Of a stretch of DNA of 25,771 nt, positions 23,268 through 25,771 are shown piece by piece (the stretch's first letter is position 1; each line of letters opens with the position of its first letter). The notes under the pieces are model-generated. The model was not told the DNA's origin. It ran no database searches and saw only the letters and a program-made list of their open reading frames with translations. Source of the stretch: Holdemanella sp. MSK.7.32. GTDB lineage: Bacteria > Bacillota_I > Bacilli_A > Erysipelotrichales > Erysipelotrichaceae. A program made the translations under genes and the position numbers. Where the stretch lies: contig NZ_JANFYN010000033.1 in NCBI RefSeq assembly GCF_024460475.1, positions 1 to 25,771 of the forward strand, in the 5' to 3' direction.

Positions 23268-23944
23268 TTGGTATTGTAGCGGCAATGGATGCTGAGATTC
23301 ATGAATTTGAAAAGCGTATGGACTTAGTAGATCATACGAAGACAATTGCGGGATGCACATTAACATATGGAAAATGGCAAGGCAAAGATGTAGTCTTATG
23401 TAAGAGCGGTGTAGGTAAGGCATATGCGGCTATGTCTTGTACAATTTTGTGTATGCAAGGAAATATCGACAGCATTATTAATGTGGGTACAGCTGGTGGA
23501 TTAACGCAGGATGAGCAAGTGTTGGATATTGTGATTAGTGATAAGGTTGTACAAGCCGATTATGATACAAGTCCATTAGATGGTCCTTCTGGTGTTGGAT
23601 TGGTGTATAATAGTCATGAAAAATTGAGCCAAAGTTGTATTGAAGCGGCAAAGGCTATGCAGATTCGCTATCATGTAGGTACAATTGCTTCTCAAGACTT
23701 ATTTATGTCTAGAGATGAGGATTTTGAAAAATTAATGAATAATTTCCCAGACTCAATTTGTTCAGAAATGGAGGCAGGAGCGATTGGTGCTGTTGCCACA
23801 CAATTTAATATTCCATTTGTGATTGTGCGCTCACTAAGTGATGTTGTGCATCATAATGAAAATCCAATGGAATTTTCAACCTATGTTTCTAAAGCAAGTG
23901 CACAATCGGCTAAATTGATTGAAAACTGGTTGATGCGTATATAG
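23264..23944 (+). CDS. mtnN: 5'-methylthioadenosine/S-adenosylhomocysteine nucleosidase
   Basis: MtnN cleaves adenine from MTA and SAH, relieving product inhibition of methyltransferases. The 226-aa protein shows GIVAAMDAEI at the N terminus (with the catalytic-region Glu), KSGVGKAYAAM, NVGTAGG, the substrate-contacting SQDLFMSRDEDF segment, and EMEAGAIGAVA, then VRSLSDVV with the catalytic Asp. ATGA overlap with the methyltransferase gene indicates coupled expression. Confidence 0.96.
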   Translation: MIGIVAAMDAEIHEFEKRMDLVDHTKTIAGCTLTYGKWQGKDVVLCKSGVGKAYAAMSCTILCMQGNIDSIINVGTAGGLTQDEQVLDIVISDKVVQADYDTSPLDGPSGVGLVYNSHEKLSQSCIEAAKAMQIRYHVGTIASQDLFMSRDEDFEKLMNNFPDSICSEMEAGAIGAVATQFNIPFVIVRSLSDVVHHNENPMEFSTYVSKASAQSAKLIENWLMRI

Positions 23945-23962
23945 TAAAAAGGAGGGGTAAGA

Positions 23963-24430
23963 ATGGGACTAAAGCATAAGCGTAAAAGACAGCATGGAAC
24001 AACAACGACAATGGCATTGGTCATCATTCTTGTTCTTGTATTACTTTTGATTTGGTCTGAGTTTATTAGTGGACCGAATCGTGTTAAGGAACAGATTTAT
24101 GCGCAAAGAATTGAAAAAATAATTAAACAAAATAAGAATATCCAAGGCTTGAGTGAGCATGTCTTTGATTACATAACATATCAGGGATATGATGATACAA
24201 CTTTGTATTGGTACAATGCGAAGTCTGAATTGATTACTTCAAGAGATATTGAAACTTTGAATTATAAAAAGGCAAAACGCATTGCGAAAAAGAACTATAA
24301 CATCAAGTGTGATTCGATTGCACTTGGATATGGCTACAACAATCCGGTATATGAGATTCGCGGATCGAATAAATTGATTTTATTGGATTATGATAGTTTT
24401 GAACGTGTTTATGAAAGGAAGATACGATAA
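23963..24430 (+). CDS. YpmB-like membrane-anchored protein
   Basis: A 155-aa protein with a basic N terminus, one membrane segment (about 17-34), and an extracellular region. The C-terminal half (AKKNYNIKCDSIALGYGYNNPVYEIRG, seen in parts such as YNNPVYEIRG) resembles the PepSY-like DUF5590 domain of Bacillus YpmB. The position supports this: in B. subtilis ypmB lies shortly before dnaD and nth (with aspB between), and here the gene directly precedes dnaD and nth. AAGGAGGGG lies before the ATG. Function unknown. Confidence 0.75.
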   Translation: MGLKHKRKRQHGTTTTMALVIILVLVLLLIWSEFISGPNRVKEQIYAQRIEKIIKQNKNIQGLSEHVFDYITYQGYDDTTLYWYNAKSELITSRDIETLNYKKAKRIAKKNYNIKCDSIALGYGYNNPVYEIRGSNKLILLDYDSFERVYERKIR

Positions 24431-24969
24431 TGGCTGATTTTGATTTTAATGCACCTTATGTAGATCGTAGAACTTGGATCATTGATCATCTACAAGATTT
24501 GGTTTTAGAACCTAAAGAAATATTGGTCGTATTGTTGATTGATTTTTTCAACCAGCAGCATATTTCAATTGATCATGAATTGATTAGTGAAAAATTAAAA
24601 ATCAGTGTGGATGAAGTGGAAGATATTTTTACGGAATTATCGGATAAAGGCTATTTGACTTTAGACTATGCGAATGGATCTTTGATTTTTAATATTGAAG
24701 GTATCTTTGAACTTTCTAAAGCCAGTGATACTTCCATTGATCGTTCTTTATTAGAGCAGTTTGAAATGGAGTTTGCACGTCCGCTATCTTCAACGGAAAT
24801 GCAAAGAATTATTGATATGGCCAGTATGTATGATGAGCGTCGTGTGATTTGTGCATTAAATGAAGCTGTATGTAATGAAGTTTGCGATTTAAATTATATT
24901 GAAAGAATTCTTCAGAATTGGCAACAAAAAGGTTTGTCAACAGAAGATTTAGAGAATGGTAAGCGATGA
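24430..24969 (+). CDS. dnaD: DnaD-like replication initiation/restart protein
   Basis: DnaD helps load the replicative helicase at oriC and at restart sites in Firmicutes. The 179-aa protein has an N-terminal winged-helix section (about 20-85, EILVVLLIDFFNQQHISID then ISEKLKISVDEVEDIF) and a C-terminal DnaB_2 domain from about 108 with the YIERILQNWQ motif. It is somewhat shorter than B. subtilis DnaD. Start overlaps the upstream stop (TAATG), end overlaps nth (ATGA). Confidence 0.92.
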   Translation: MADFDFNAPYVDRRTWIIDHLQDLVLEPKEILVVLLIDFFNQQHISIDHELISEKLKISVDEVEDIFTELSDKGYLTLDYANGSLIFNIEGIFELSKASDTSIDRSLLEQFEMEFARPLSSTEMQRIIDMASMYDERRVICALNEAVCNEVCDLNYIERILQNWQQKGLSTEDLENGKR

Positions 24970-25592
24970 ATGCGAATGAAATTTTGGATGAAATGGAGAA
25001 GATTTTTCCGGATGCCAAGTGCGAATTGTATCATGAATCCCCATTTCAATTGATTGTTGCGGTCGTATTAAGTGCACAGACAACGGATGCGATGGTCAAC
25101 AAGGTAACGCCAGCATTATTCAAGGCATATCCTACGGCAGAAACGATGGCAAAGGCTACAGTTTCTGAATTAGAGCCATACATTAAAAGAATTGGTTTGT
25201 ATCGGAATAAGGCTCGCTCCATTTCAAATCTAAGTAAAGATTTAGTTGAAAGATATCATGGCCAAGTACCTTACACATATAAGGATTTAATGTCTTTAGC
25301 AGGTGTTGGAAGAAAGACAGCGAATGTCGTTCGTAGCGTAGCTTTTGATATTCCTAGCTTTGCGGTAGATACCCATGTCAATCGTGTCAGTAAGCGTTTA
25401 GGTTTAGCTAAATATAATGATTCGGTTGAAAAGGTTGAGGAAAAATTAAAGCGAAAGATCGATCGTTCAAGATGGAATCAAGGTCATCATGACTTTATAT
25501 TTTTTGGGCGTTATCTTTGTCATTCAAGAAATCCAGAATGTGAAAGATGTCCTTTTAAAAGCTTTTGTAAGAAAGATAAATATGAGAAATAA
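24966..25592 (+). CDS. nth: Endonuclease III, base-excision repair glycosylase
   Basis: Bifunctional glycosylase/AP lyase that removes oxidised pyrimidines. The 208-aa protein has the helix-hairpin-helix LAGVGRKTANVV with the catalytic Lys, the catalytic Asp in AVDTHVNRV, and the [4Fe-4S] motif C-x6-C-x2-C-x5-C near the C terminus (CHSRNPECERCPFKSFC). It is the last gene of the long operon, with a terminator right after its stop codon. Confidence 0.97.
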   Translation: MNANEILDEMEKIFPDAKCELYHESPFQLIVAVVLSAQTTDAMVNKVTPALFKAYPTAETMAKATVSELEPYIKRIGLYRNKARSISNLSKDLVERYHGQVPYTYKDLMSLAGVGRKTANVVRSVAFDIPSFAVDTHVNRVSKRLGLAKYNDSVEKVEEKLKRKIDRSRWNQGHHDFIFFGRYLCHSRNPECERCPFKSFCKKDKYEK

Positions 25593-25593
25593 T

Positions 25594-25617
25594 AGCACTA
25601 CAATTGTAGTGTTTTTC
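25594..25617 (+). terminator. Terminator of the murF-nth operon
   Basis: The 16-base perfect palindrome CACTACAATTGTAGTG (25596-25611), extended by A-U and G-U pairs, is followed by TTTTTC. It begins right after the nth stop codon. Confidence 0.85.
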
Positions 25618-25637
25618 TGTATAAAGGAGAATGGAAT

Positions 25638-25694
25638 ATGATTATAAATACCGAAATCGTGGATGCTTATTTAAATGGGGAGCTAACTATATAA
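25638..25694 (+). CDS. Possible 18-codon peptide or truncated gene start
   Basis: AAAGGAG (25624-25630) is spaced 8 bases from the ATG at 25638, which opens an 18-codon frame (MIINTEIVDAYLNGELTI). An ATG at 25631 in another frame is too close to that ribosome binding site. No match is recognised. It may be a real small peptide or the front end of a decayed gene. A weak hairpin (TAACTA 25735-25740 with TAGTTA 25747-25752, then GTTTT) follows. Bases 25695-25771 hold nothing else I can support. Confidence 0.3.
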   Translation: MIINTEIVDAYLNGELTI

Positions 25695-25771
25695 AATTCA
25701 AGTATTATTTATGAAAAAGTTTGAAAATATAAAATAACTAGATTTTTAGTTAGTTTTAAATTGATCTTTGA

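Noticed and set aside
1..25771. CRISPR arrays, insertion sequences, prophage genes, tRNA or rRNA
   Set aside because: No regularly spaced repeats, transposase or integrase motifs, terminal repeats with target duplication, or cloverleaf/rRNA signatures were seen on either strand.

Overview
This window looks like chromosomal DNA of a low-GC (by eye mid-30s %) Gram-positive fermenter of the Firmicutes, most likely the Erysipelotrichia or a close relative. The reasons are the AT-rich codon use, the standard code (TGA ends many genes), AAGGAG/GGAGG ribosome binding sites, the YqeG-YqeH-YhbY-NadD-YqeK-RsfS block, a NadD-YqeK fusion of the kind known near the Mollicutes, and a VanG-like ligase beside a VanT-like racemase. 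No sequence search was possible, so the taxonomic placement is inference.

Layout. (1) 1-4210, rightward: a structured leader with a terminator, nrdG (anaerobic ribonucleotide reductase activase), ispD followed by a shortened IspD look-alike without the catalytic motifs, and a CtpE-like P-type ATPase. The ispD unit and the ATPase both have a -10 box so close to the ATG that their mRNAs should be leaderless. (2) 4212-8745, leftward: an M42 aminopeptidase, a DegV protein, a cyclophilin and a LysR-type regulator form one tight unit. It is followed by a separately promoted MetE-family (YxjG/YxjH-like) methyltransferase with a near-perfect MetR/MtaR-type MET-box in front. (3) 8882-12405, rightward: a polytopic membrane protein, recG and a membrane-anchored extracellular protein. 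(4) 12411-13187: a leftward HIT-family gene and a 384-base gap. The gap holds a candidate leftward small RNA with two CCCCUUA motifs and its own terminator, an orphan rightward terminator-like hairpin, and the promoter of the next operon.

(5) 13188-25592: fourteen rightward genes with almost no gaps and mostly overlapping start/stop codons. The order is murF, VanG-like ddl, VanT-like alr, acyltransferase-3, FAD oxidoreductase, yqeG, yqeH, yhbY, nadD-yqeK fusion, rsfS, methyltransferase, mtnN, ypmB-like, dnaD, nth (fifteen if the nadD-yqeK fusion is counted as two functions). This links peptidoglycan precursor synthesis, 30S/50S assembly, NAD synthesis, SAH recycling, replication restart and base-excision repair. 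A palindromic terminator closes the run, and a very short, well-positioned reading frame follows near the window edge.

I see no CRISPR array, prophage, insertion sequence, rRNA or tRNA. The items most worth checking are the candidate sRNA, the MET-box with its neighbouring LysR gene, the degenerate IspD paralogue, the structured leader before nrdG, and a 28-bp perfect palindrome inside yqeG.
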